A stretch of 64,000 nt of DNA, taken from NCBI GenBank assembly GCA_905214955.1, contig CAJMON010000003.1, positions 14,961 to 78,960 of the forward strand. The letters run 5' to 3'. The stretch comes from an uncultured bacterium (lineage in GTDB: Bacteria; Bacillota; Clostridia; Lachnospirales; Lachnospiraceae). The notes below the pieces were generated by a model. The model was not told the DNA's origin. It searched no databases and was given only the letters and a program-made list of their open reading frames with translations. Each line of letters begins with the position of its first letter. Within the stretch, counting starts at the first letter, position 1. Positions 41,922-51,600 of this stretch are shown piece after piece. Both the position numbers and the translations under genes were made by a program.

Positions 41922-43688
41922 ATGAAAAAAATTCTTGATTTGATCACAGAAGAGCTGGTGAAGGCTTTTGAAGAAGCCGGCTACGATGCGAAGTTTGCAA
42001 AGGCAGCATTATCCAACCGCCCGGATCTGTGTGAATATCAATGTAACGGAGCCATGGCAGCTGCCAAGACTTACAAAAAGGCTCCCATTATGATTGCAAA
42101 TGATGTTGTAGAAAAACTGAAAGGCAACCCCGTCTTTTCCATGGCAGATGCTGTGAATCCGGGATTTATCAATCTGAATCTGGATGAGGCATTCCTTGGA
42201 GACTATTTAAGAAAGATGCAGGCAGATCCGGATCTGTCCGTAGAAAAAGTCAAAGAGCCGAAGAAAATCATCATCGACTACGGAGGACCCAATGTAGCCA
42301 AGCCGCTGCATGTAGGCCACCTGCGTTCTGCCATCATTGGTGAGAGCATCAAGCGGATGGGCCGGTTTATGGGCCATGAGGTGATCGGAGATGTCCATCT
42401 AGGGGACTGGGGACTGCAGATGGGTCTGATCATTACAGAACTGAAAAAGAGAAAACCGGAACTGGTCTACTTTGATGAGTCTTATACCGGAGAATACCCG
42501 GAAGAAGCACCATTTACTATTGGTGAGCTGGAAGAAATTTACCCGGCAGCCAGTGCTTACTCAAAGACCCATGAAGATTACAAAGAAGAAGCTATGCAGG
42601 CCACCTATCTGCTGCAGCATGGCCACAGAGGATATCAGGCAATTTTAAAGCATATTCTGAATGTTTCTGTGACAGACTTAAAGAGAAATTACGAAAATCT
42701 GAATGTGACCTTTGATCTGTGGAAGGGAGAATCTGATGCACAGCCCTACATTCCGGATATGGTAAATTATCTGAAAGACAAGGGATATGCTTATGAAGAC
42801 CAGGGGGCGATTGTGGTAGATGTGAAAGAAGAGACCGATACCAAAGAAGTGCCTCCGTGCATGATTCTGAAATCAGACGGTGCGTCCCTGTACACTACCA
42901 CAGACCTGGCTACCATTGTAGAGCGTATGGAAGATTATCATCCCGATGAGATCCTGTATGTAGTAGACAAGCGCCAGGAAATGCATTTCATCCAGGTGTT
43001 CCGCTGTGCAAAAAAAGCAAAACTGGTAGAAGAGGATACTAAGCTGACCTTCCTTGGATTTGGCACCATGAATGGAAAAGACGGAAAGCCGTTTAAGACC
43101 AGAGAGGGCGGCGTGATGCGTCTGGAGTACCTTCTGAAAGACATTCAGGAGGAAATGTACCGGAAGATCATGGAAAACCATGCCATTGATCCAGAAGAAG
43201 CAAAGGCGACTTCCAAGCTGGTAGGTCTGGCAGCTGTAAAATACGGCGATCTTTCCAACCAGGCTTCCAAAGATTACGTGTTTGATATTGAGCGGTTTAC
43301 TTCTTTTGAAGGAAATACAGGTCCGTACATTCTGTATACCATTGTCCGGATCAAGTCCATCCTGAACAAATATAAAGAGCAGGGCGGAAGTGTAGAAAAG
43401 GCAGTGATCGGACAGGCATCCGGCCAGAGTGAAAAGACACTGATGCTGACCTTGTCCAGATTTAATGCAGTCTGCGAAAATGCTTTCGAAGAAAAAGCAC
43501 CGCATAAGATCTGCTCTTACATTTATGAGCTGGCAAACAACTTCAACAGCTTCTATCATGGAACCAGAATTCTGGCAGAAGAGAATCCGGAGCAGAAAGC
43601 ATCCTGGATTGCGCTGTTGGATCTGACACGGGAAGTTCTGGAGCAGAGCATTGACCTGTTAGGATTTTCCGCACCGGAGCGTATGTAA
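41922..43688 (+). CDS. argS: Arginyl-tRNA synthetase
   Basis: A 588-residue class-I synthetase that charges tRNA-Arg. The N-terminal Arg_tRNA_synt_N domain covers about 1-100. The HIGH motif appears as PLHVGHLRSAIIG after YGGPNVAK. The anticodon-binding DALR domain with SRFNAVCENAF and YELANNFNSFYH ends the protein. As in most ArgRS the KMSK motif is not obvious. It has its own promoter and terminator. A tRNA-Arg (ACG) lies at the end of the window. Confidence 0.97.
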   Translation: MKKILDLITEELVKAFEEAGYDAKFAKAALSNRPDLCEYQCNGAMAAAKTYKKAPIMIANDVVEKLKGNPVFSMADAVNPGFINLNLDEAFLGDYLRKMQADPDLSVEKVKEPKKIIIDYGGPNVAKPLHVGHLRSAIIGESIKRMGRFMGHEVIGDVHLGDWGLQMGLIITELKKRKPELVYFDESYTGEYPEEAPFTIGELEEIYPAASAYSKTHEDYKEEAMQATYLLQHGHRGYQAILKHILNVSVTDLKRNYENLNVTFDLWKGESDAQPYIPDMVNYLKDKGYAYEDQGAIVVDVKEETDTKEVPPCMILKSDGASLYTTTDLATIVERMEDYHPDEILYVVDKRQEMHFIQVFRCAKKAKLVEEDTKLTFLGFGTMNGKDGKPFKTREGGVMRLEYLLKDIQEEMYRKIMENHAIDPEEAKATSKLVGLAAVKYGDLSNQASKDYVFDIERFTSFEGNTGPYILYTIVRIKSILNKYKEQGGSVEKAVIGQASGQSEKTLMLTLSRFNAVCENAFEEKAPHKICSYIYELANNFNSFYHGTRILAEENPEQKASWIALLDLTREVLEQSIDLLGFSAPERM

Positions 43689-43711
43689 GGGCGCAGAAAA
43701 ATAAAGCAGAG

Positions 43712-43746
43712 GGCTTGCTGTCCTTATAGGATGGCAGGCCTTTTTT
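43712..43746 (+). terminator. Terminator of argS
   Basis: GGCTTGCTGTCC-TTATA-GGATGGCAGGCC followed by TTTTTT. Confidence 0.93.
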
Positions 43747-43826
43747 GCGTTTGGGGAAAACTTGCGCAGCACACTACATATCATATGTGATATGCAAAAT
43801 GACAGCTGATTTGTGAAAAAGGTGAA

Positions 43827-43855
43827 TAGACAGAAATGAAAAAATCCGGTATAGT
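43827..43855 (+). promoter_or_regulatory. Promoter of the kinase-surface protein operon
   Basis: TAGACA (43827-43832), 17 bases, TATAGT (43850-43855). An inverted repeat CATATCA-TATG-TGATATG lies about 45 bases further upstream. Confidence 0.6.
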
Positions 43856-43890
43856 ATCCCCATAACGCTCTAGAGCGGAGGTGGGGCAGA

Positions 43891-45507
43891 TTGAAACAGA
43901 CCAGTATAGGGGGAGAACGTTATCGAATTGTGAAAAGACTGGGGGGCTCTGTTTTTCTTACCATGCAGGCAAGTACCTGCCAGCTTCGGGTGATCAAGAA
44001 AGTATCTGGTACCAAGAAGCGGCTGACAGATATGGAGAGAAATTACTGGATGCACCTTTCACATCCTGGGATTGCAAAGGTGCTGGATATTTTTGAGGAG
44101 GGAGAGACTGTTTATTATGTGATGGAGTATTTTCCAGGGAAGACGCTTCAAGAAATCTTTGATGAAAAGGGCAGAATTTCAGAAAAGGAAGTCCGGGAGT
44201 GGATGATTCAGATGTGCAGAATTTTGAACTATCTCCATGCAAGGAGTCCTGCAGTGGTGCATGGAGATTTAAAGCCTGCCAATATTTACTGCCTGACAGG
44301 AGGGCGGCTGATGCTGCTGGATTTGGGGGCCGCATTTTTGGAAGATGGACAGAAGACATTTTACATTGGAACAGCCGCATTTGCTTCTCCGGAACAGAAA
44401 AAGGGAGAAGGAGGGTTGGATGCCCGCAGTGACCTGTACAGCCTGGGAGCTGCCATGTATTATCTGTTAACCGGGAGATACTGGGAAGGCAGCTTTGGAA
44501 AGAAGAAAAGGCACAGGAAAGGCGGACTGTATCCGATTCTGGAAAAGTGTATGAAGGAAGTGCCGAAAGAGCGCTACCGTTCCTGTGCAGAATTGGAGAA
44601 GAGATTACTGAGCCAGAAGAACAGGGGGAGAAACAGCTGTATGGCTATTCTAGCAGCTGCGCTTTTGTGTACGGCAGTGCAGAAGGGAAGGGGTGCGGCA
44701 GATGAGGTGAAGACAGCAAAAATAAGGGATGAGCCTGCACAAGCAGAACAAACAAGCAGGGAAATCGGCCAGGAGGAAACCTGGCAGATTATTCAAACGA
44801 CAAATCAGGATATAAATCAAAACACAAATCAAAACATAAATCAAAACACAAATCAGGAGAAAGCTTCACAAAAAAGTGAAGAAACAGGTCAACAGGCAGA
44901 TCAGGAAAATCAAGATCAGATCTATGAAACCTTATTACAGAAATTTATGGAAGACGGCTGTATCAGTCCAGGGGAAGAACTGGAACTGCAAGCCGCGTTT
45001 CGAACCCATGGAGAGAGCCATTTTTTGTATCAGGCAGGCTGTCTTAGCTGGTATTACAGCCAAGACGGGACAAAGGCGGGGGCAGTGAACTGGTTTCGCC
45101 TGCTGGAGCGTACAGAAAAGGAGAAATTTTCGGAAGAAGAAAAAAGATGGATCCATGTTTACCGGGTCATGGGAGAGGCCATGGAGCGGCCAGCTGGAGA
45201 GCTTCTGGAAAAAGAAGAAGCAAAAGAGCTGTGGGAAGCGCTGTGCTTTGCCCTGGAGAGAGAAGTCCCAGGGGGAGTCTGGAGTAGCAGGGAAGAACAG
45301 CAAAAAACAGGAAAACAGCTTTTTAAAGAAGTCGTTTCCCAAGTCTACCTGTACGCAGACAGTTTTCAAAAAGGAGGGATAAAAAAAGAAGACTATGAGG
45401 CATTTACAAATCAGGCAGAACTCAGAAGCTTGGAGGGAGAAAGTGAAAAAAACACAGTAAGGGAACAGATAGAACTGCTAAAAGAAACCATTCAGAATCT
45501 TTTTTAA
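43891..45507 (+). CDS. Membrane-anchored Ser/Thr protein kinase
   Basis: A 538-residue Hanks-type kinase. The glycine loop is degenerate (KRLGGSVFLTMQ), but the ATP Lys36 (RVIKKV), the catalytic Asp126 (HGDLKPANIY) and the metal Asp144 (LLDLGAAF) are all present, so activity is likely. One membrane helix follows at about 250-265 (CMAILAAALLCTAV), then an extracellular part. That part has an Asn/Gln/Thr-rich spacer of short repeats (about 300-325) and a helical region. No PASTA repeats occur. The start is TTG 43891 with GGAGGTGG upstream. The next gene, a surface protein, is 74 bases away and may be a partner or substrate. Confidence 0.85.
   Translation: MKQTSIGGERYRIVKRLGGSVFLTMQASTCQLRVIKKVSGTKKRLTDMERNYWMHLSHPGIAKVLDIFEEGETVYYVMEYFPGKTLQEIFDEKGRISEKEVREWMIQMCRILNYLHARSPAVVHGDLKPANIYCLTGGRLMLLDLGAAFLEDGQKTFYIGTAAFASPEQKKGEGGLDARSDLYSLGAAMYYLLTGRYWEGSFGKKKRHRKGGLYPILEKCMKEVPKERYRSCAELEKRLLSQKNRGRNSCMAILAAALLCTAVQKGRGAADEVKTAKIRDEPAQAEQTSREIGQEETWQIIQTTNQDINQNTNQNINQNTNQEKASQKSEETGQQADQENQDQIYETLLQKFMEDGCISPGEELELQAAFRTHGESHFLYQAGCLSWYYSQDGTKAGAVNWFRLLERTEKEKFSEEEKRWIHVYRVMGEAMERPAGELLEKEEAKELWEALCFALEREVPGGVWSSREEQQKTGKQLFKEVVSQVYLYADSFQKGGIKKEDYEAFTNQAELRSLEGESEKNTVREQIELLKETIQNLF
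44801..44855 (+). repeat. Short tandem coding repeat in the kinase spacer
   Basis: About four imperfect 12-base units of the type AAATCAAAACAC encode NQNTNQNINQNTNQ. The units could slip and change spacer length. Confidence 0.7.
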
Positions 45508-45581
45508 CCAAATTAAGCAAAGAGCGAAGTGGATTGCGAATATCCGCTTTGACACACAGATTGGCAAGGGGAGGAGTCCGT

Positions 45582-47615
45582 ATGAAGAGAAAATGGAAGC
45601 ATATCCTGCTGTCAGTATGTATGACAGGGGCACTCGTCTGGGGGCAGGAAGGGGAAAAACTTTTGACCAGCGCAGAGAGTTCCGTACAGGAAAGGCAGGA
45701 GAAAGAGACAAGCCAGAAGAAAGTAAAAAAGTCAAAGAAAAATGCAGAATTGGAATTAGATATGGGTATGAGCCTGGATCCGGAGTCAGAGATAGATCTG
45801 GAGATAGATTTGGAGCTGGAGCCAGAAACGGAAACAGATCAGGGGATGGACCTGGAGTTGGAATCAGGGACGGAAACAGATTTGGAAATGAACTTGGAGC
45901 CAGATTCAGAAGCAGAAACAGATTTGGAACTGGAATCGGAAACGGAGCTGGAGTCAGAAACGGAGCTGGAGTCAGAAATGCAGGAAGAATTCGAAAAAAC
46001 ACCGGCAGATACAGAGACGGAAGAGAACGAGAGCGGGGAGACAGAAGGAGAAGAAACGGAGATGGCAGAAACCGAGCCTGTAACAGAAGAGAGTGAAGGA
46101 ATGGAAACAGAAGAGACAGAAAGGGAAACTGCAGAGCCGGAAGAAATAGAAGCAGAATTTACAGAATCTGAGAATTTGGAAAGAGAAACCGAGTCAGAAG
46201 AAACCGAAATTCAGGAGTCAGAAGAGATAGAAGAGATAGAGACAGAAACCTCAGCCGCAGCAGAAGCAATCGAAGAATCGGAACCCATGACAGAGGAGAA
46301 ACAGCCAGAACTTCTTTTGGAACCGGAGCCGGAGACAGAACACAAAGAGCCAGAGCTGAAAGAAGCAGAGTCGACAGAATCAGACGAAAGTCTCTCCCAC
46401 AAAGAAATCCAGGAGATAGAATCAAAAATTGAAGAAATTCAGGATGAAGAAATTTTGAAAGAGCCAGAAGAGTCTGCCGAAACAGAATCAGAAACAAAAG
46501 TAGCAGAGCCTGAAGAAGTACAGCAGCCAGAGACGGAAGGAGCTTTTCAGACAGAGCAAAAATCAGAGGATTCTGCAGAATCAGAACCCATGTTACAGCC
46601 AGAATTGAAAGAGCAGAAAAAAGAAGAACTTCCTGTTCAGGGAACCTACACCAATGACAGAAAATTGACCAGTGTGGAGGTACCGGGAATGGAAGAACAG
46701 GAAGAACTGGATGACGGGGATCAAATGACTGCGACGATAAAAGAACAGGCTGCCAGCTGGAACAGTCAGAACTGTGTGTATGGAGTCAAACAATACGGTT
46801 CGGTATTCCATGCGGATGATAAGACACAGAAGAAGCAGGAGGCCTTTTATTTAAAGGAGAGCTTTGAACCGGTGATGGAGCTGGAAAATGTGAAAAAAAT
46901 CCAGACACAGAAACTGGTATGCATCAAGAACGGCGTTTCCAGAGAACTGACTGCAGGGGTGGACTATGAGATCTGTGAAGTGGAGAAAGAAAATGGATGG
47001 AAGAAATATGCGTACCGCATCAAAAAAGAAACATTTCAGGAAGAAGGAATCTATTCCGTCACGATTTTTACGATGGATCAGGCAGGAAACATTTCGGATA
47101 CAAGGAAGAGTGCGGATACCCTGTCGTTTGTCATTGACAGAACACCTCCGGAAGTGCGTTTGGAAGGGGTTGAAGATGGAAGAACCTACCAGAAAGGAAA
47201 ATGCCAGGTTGGTATCTTGGCAGGAGACAGCAGTGGAATACGGCATCTGAAAGTTTGGACAGATGGAAAGCTTTTAAGTCAAGGTGACACAGATTCCCTG
47301 GAAGTACAGCTTGACCAGACAGGGTGGCATACCATCTGGGCAAAAGCATGGGACAATGCAGGAAATGTGACTTGCAGTGAAAAAATCCGGTATTGCATCG
47401 CAGGAGAAACCTCTGGGCAGGTGCAGAAAATGGTTTTCAAAGGAAACCAGCCAAAGGTCATGCAGACGGGATATGAAAAAGAGAGCAGACGCATATCTCC
47501 AGAAATCCTGCAGACTGATGGGGAAAAGGAGCCAGAAAAACTGACAGCCGTGCTGATGAGTTCTCTGTTTCTTCTTGTAATGGCAGTCTGCCTGCTGCGA
47601 AAACTGGAATTTTAA
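45582..47615 (+). CDS. Glu/Thr-rich surface protein with Ig-like C-terminal region and membrane anchor
   Basis: A 677-residue exported protein. A basic N-terminus and hydrophobic segment (about 1-20) look like a signal or anchor. Residues about 45-350 are highly acidic low complexity (repeats such as ESETELESETEL). Residues about 365-640 hold beta-rich Ig-like modules with SVTIFTMDQAGNIS, VIDRTPPEVRLEG and IWAKAWDNAGNVT. A C-terminal helix (VLMSSLFLLVMAVCLL) follows. ATG 45582 has GGGAGGAG upstream; the frame extending to 45534 lacks a site. The acidic tract would hold the domains away from the cell. The ligand is unknown. Confidence 0.75.
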   Translation: MKRKWKHILLSVCMTGALVWGQEGEKLLTSAESSVQERQEKETSQKKVKKSKKNAELELDMGMSLDPESEIDLEIDLELEPETETDQGMDLELESGTETDLEMNLEPDSEAETDLELESETELESETELESEMQEEFEKTPADTETEENESGETEGEETEMAETEPVTEESEGMETEETERETAEPEEIEAEFTESENLERETESEETEIQESEEIEEIETETSAAAEAIEESEPMTEEKQPELLLEPEPETEHKEPELKEAESTESDESLSHKEIQEIESKIEEIQDEEILKEPEESAETESETKVAEPEEVQQPETEGAFQTEQKSEDSAESEPMLQPELKEQKKEELPVQGTYTNDRKLTSVEVPGMEEQEELDDGDQMTATIKEQAASWNSQNCVYGVKQYGSVFHADDKTQKKQEAFYLKESFEPVMELENVKKIQTQKLVCIKNGVSRELTAGVDYEICEVEKENGWKKYAYRIKKETFQEEGIYSVTIFTMDQAGNISDTRKSADTLSFVIDRTPPEVRLEGVEDGRTYQKGKCQVGILAGDSSGIRHLKVWTDGKLLSQGDTDSLEVQLDQTGWHTIWAKAWDNAGNVTCSEKIRYCIAGETSGQVQKMVFKGNQPKVMQTGYEKESRRISPEILQTDGEKEPEKLTAVLMSSLFLLVMAVCLLRKLEF

Positions 47616-47683
47616 GAAAACAGCTGTGCGCTGAAAAAAGAACTGTGATATGCTGTAAGAAAAACAAAAGAGAGGGATTTAAT

Positions 47684-48322
47684 ATGACAGCGATGATCAC
47701 AGAGATTTTTTATCCGCTGCTGCTTAGTTACGGAATGGCATTTTTGGCATCAGCAGTTTCACAGGGAAGAGGGGATGCAGCTTCCGTAACCAGCCTGACA
47801 GCAGTATTCACCATTCTGGCAGCAGGTTTGTGTTATCGTCAGGAGTGTAGAAAAAGAAAAGAAGAGAGGATGAAGCAGCGGCAGGAGGAGCCGATGCCGC
47901 TTTGGAGCTGGTTTGCGCTGGCAGCGGCAGGCGTTTTGGGAAATGTTGTGTTTTCTTTTTTGCTTTCCTTTTTGCAGCTGATTTTGGGATTGTCCAATGC
48001 CGTTCAGGAGGAACTGCTTTCTGGAAAAAGTATGTGGATTCAGGAAGCAGGCCTTGGAATTGCAGTGCCTGTGGCGGAAGAACTGATTTTTCGGGGCCTG
48101 ACCTATGGAAATATGCGGAAACATCTTGGAGTCTGGCCCTCTGCAGTTCTTGGAGGTGCCCTGTTTGCAGTGTACCATGGAAATGTGATGCAGATGCTGT
48201 ATGCATTTCCTATGGGAGTAGTGCTGTGCCTGGTCTATGAAAAGTGCAAAACTATCAAAGCACCTATTGTGCTGCACTGTGCAGCTAATTTAAGTACTAT
48301 ATTGTGGAGAGTGATCGTTTAA
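47684..48322 (+). CDS. CPBP family intramembrane metalloprotease
   Basis: A 212-residue multi-pass protein of the CAAX protease/bacteriocin-processing (Abi) family. The motifs PVAEELIFRG (EExxxR), FAVYHGN (FxxxH) and the late His in IVLHCAANL are present. Five or more hydrophobic helices are visible. Members process prenylated or other membrane proteins or give bacteriocin self-immunity. Here it follows the surface protein by 68 bases, so one operon is possible. AGAGGGA lies before ATG 47684. The 296-base gap after it holds a bulged hairpin (48371-48397) and the gltB promoter. Confidence 0.85.
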   Translation: MTAMITEIFYPLLLSYGMAFLASAVSQGRGDAASVTSLTAVFTILAAGLCYRQECRKRKEERMKQRQEEPMPLWSWFALAAAGVLGNVVFSFLLSFLQLILGLSNAVQEELLSGKSMWIQEAGLGIAVPVAEELIFRGLTYGNMRKHLGVWPSAVLGGALFAVYHGNVMQMLYAFPMGVVLCLVYEKCKTIKAPIVLHCAANLSTILWRVIV

Positions 48323-48527
48323 GTTTGCTGCGGCATCCGGCCTGATCTGGCGGCTATCCGTGAATCTGCATGTGGAGGCAGGAATTTTTCCTGTCCACTG
48401 CCTGGAATATTGTGGAAAAATAAACGAAAAATAAAAGTAATATCATATAACAAAATGAAAATCACAGAAAAATAGAATAAAAAATGCGAGATTACAGATT
48501 ATCAGACAATTTAAGAAAAAGAAACAC

Positions 48528-48556
48528 TTTACAGATTCAAGATTCCGGTGTATAGT
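48528..48556 (+). promoter_or_regulatory. Promoter of gltB-gltD
   Basis: TTTACA (48528-48533), 17 bases, TATAGT (48551-48556). The preceding 130 bases are very A-rich. Confidence 0.7.
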
Positions 48557-48618
48557 AAACGCATATTTGGTCAGTGTAGTGCGTTAAAGTAACTACGTGC
48601 AGGACTGAGGACTTTCAG

Positions 48619-51600
48619 ATGAAGAAAGGAAAAGTGCATATGGAGACGAATGTAAAGTCACCGGGAACCGAGAATCTTGGATTGTACCGGCCGGAATTCG
48701 AGCATGATAACTGCGGAATCGGAGCAATCGTAAATATTAAAGGAATACGAACTCATGAAACCGTTGAAAATGCATTAAAAATTGTTGAAAACCTTGAACA
48801 TAGAGCAGGCAAAGATGCCGAAGGAAAGACAGGCGACGGAGTTGGAATTATGCTGCAGATCTCGCATAAATTCTTCTCGAAAGTCTGTAAGTCCCTCGGC
48901 ATTTTTTTAGCCAAAGAAAGAGACTATGGAGTAGGGATGTTCTTCTTCCCACAGGATGAGCTGAAACGGAACCAGGCAAAAAAAATGTTCGAGATCATTG
49001 TGGAAAAAGAGGGAATGGAGTTCCTTGGATGGCGTCAGGTTCCTACGGTTCCACAGGTTCTTGGACAGAAAGCTCTGGAATGTATGCCCTGTATCATGCA
49101 GGCTTTCGTAAAGAAACCGGCAGAAACCGCTGCAGGCCTGGAATTTGACCGGAAGCTGTACATTGCAAGAAGAGTGTTTGAGCAAAGTAACGATGATACC
49201 TATGTGGTTTCTCTTTCCAGCAGAACCATTGTATACAAAGGAATGTTTCTGGTAAAGCAGCTTCGTACTTTCTTCATGGATCTGCAGAATCCGGACTATG
49301 AATCCGCCATTGCCATCGTGCATTCCAGATTTAGTACCAACACCAATCCCAGTTGGAAACGTGCGCATCCCAACCGCTTCCTGGTGCATAACGGAGAAAT
49401 CAATACCATCCGTGGAAATGCAGACAAGATGCTGGCACGGGAAGAGACCATGGCTACCCGGTATTTTAAAGGACAGTTTCAGAAGGTGCTGCCGGTAGTG
49501 GATACTTCCGGATCAGACTCTGCTATGCTTGATAATACACTGGAATTCTTGGTAATGAGCGGTATGGAGCTTCCGTTGGCAGTGATGATCACCATTCCGG
49601 AGCCGTGGGATAAAGATAAGACCATGAGCCAGAGCAAACGGGACTTCTATCAGTATTATGCAACCATGATGGAGCCCTGGGACGGACCGGCATCCATTCT
49701 GTTCAGTGATGGAGACATGGTTGGTGCTGTTCTGGATAGAAACGGGCTTCGTCCATCCCGGTATTACATTACCTCTGATGGATATCTGATTCTTTCTTCA
49801 GAAGTAGGTGTTATGGATGTAGATCCTACAAAAATTGTTCTGAAAGAACGTCTGCATCCTGGAAAAATGCTTCTGGTAGATACCGTTCAGGGACGTGTCA
49901 TAGATGACGATGAGTTAAAAGAGCGTTATGCAAAGAAACAGCCCTATGGAGAATGGCTGGATCGGTATCTGGTTGAATTAAAAGACATGAAAATCCCCAA
50001 TGTCCGGGTTCCAGAATATACACCGGAAGAAAGAGGAAAGCTTCAGAAAGCATTTGGCTATACGTATGAGGAATACCGTACCGCAATCCGTAATATGGCG
50101 TTAAATGGAGCAGAAGGAATTGCGGCAATGGGTATTGATACGCCGCTGGCAGTTCTGTCAGACGAATACCAGCCGCTGTTTAATTACTTTAAGCAGCTGT
50201 TTGCCCAGGTAACCAACCCGCCCATTGATGCCATTCGTGAAGAAGTGGTCACATCAACTACCATTTACGTAGGGGATGCAGGAAACCTGCTGGATGAAAC
50301 TGCTGAAAACTGCCAGGTTATCAAACTGGATACACCTATCCTTTCCAATACAGACATGTTGAAACTGAAAAACATGAACGTAGAAGGATTTAAGGCGGCA
50401 GAAGTTCCCATCACGTATTATAAGAATACCAGCCTGGAAAAGGCCATTGAGCATTTGTTTGTGGAAGTAGACCGTATTTACCGGGAAGGCGCCAATGTTC
50501 TGATTCTGACAGACCGGGAGCTGGATGAGTACCATGTGCCGATCCCCTCTCTGCTGGCTGTCTCCGCAGTACATCAGCATCTGGTAAAAACGAAAAAGCG
50601 GACATCCATTGCATTGATTCTGGAGTCCGGGGAGCCAAGAGAAGTACATCACTTTGCAACCCTGCTTGGATATGGAGCAAGTGCCATCAATCCGTATCTG
50701 GCTCTGGAGACCATCCGGGAACTGGTGGATGCAAGAATGCTGAACAAAGATTATTATGCAGCAGTGGAAGACTACATTCATGCAGTGACCAGCGGCATTG
50801 TAAAAATTGCTTCCAAGATGGGAATTTCTACCATTCAGTCCTATCAGGGCTCTCAGATTTTTGAAGCCATTGGTATCAGCAAAGATGTCATTGATAAATA
50901 CTTTACCAATACCGTAAGTCGTGTAGGCGGCATCACACTGGAAGACATTGCAAAACAGACAGAACGGCTGCATACTGCAGCATTTGATCCCCTGGAGCTG
51001 GATACCGATCTGACCTTAAACAGCATTGGACGCCATAAGATGAGAAGTGCCGGAGAGCATCACAGATATAATCCGCAGACCATTCATCTTCTTCAGCAGT
51101 CTACGAAAAAAGGCGATTACCGGATGTTCAAACAGTACACAGAACTGGTGGACAAAGAAGAAACCGGATATTTAAGAAGCCTGATGGATTTTGCATATCC
51201 GGAGAAAGGCGTGCCGCTGGATGAAGTGGAAAGTGTGGACTCTATTGTGACACGTTTCAAGACAGGAGCAATGTCTTACGGTTCCATTTCACAGGAAGCA
51301 CATGAGACACTGGCAATCGCCATGAATACCCTTCACGGAAAATCAAACAGTGGTGAAGGTGGTGAAAGCCTGGATCGTCTGATTCCGGGAGCAGACGGAC
51401 TGAACCGCTGCTCTGCTATCAAACAGGTGGCATCCGGACGGTTTGGCGTAACGTCCCGGTACCTGGTAAGCGCGAAAGAAATTCAGATTAAAATGGCACA
51501 GGGAGCAAAACCTGGCGAAGGCGGACATCTTCCTGCAGGAAAAGTGTATCCGTGGATTGCAAAGACCAGACATTCCACACCAGGCGTGAGCCTGATTTCC

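Noticed and set aside
44801..44855. CRISPR-like short repeat array
   Set aside because: The 12-base units are in frame inside the kinase gene, have no spacers and encode a low-complexity linker.
45593..46096. Long open frame in another frame inside the acidic surface-protein gene
   Set aside because: It is produced by the repetitive GAR codon pattern of the true gene; it has no ribosome site and an Arg/Gly-rich composition typical of a shadow.
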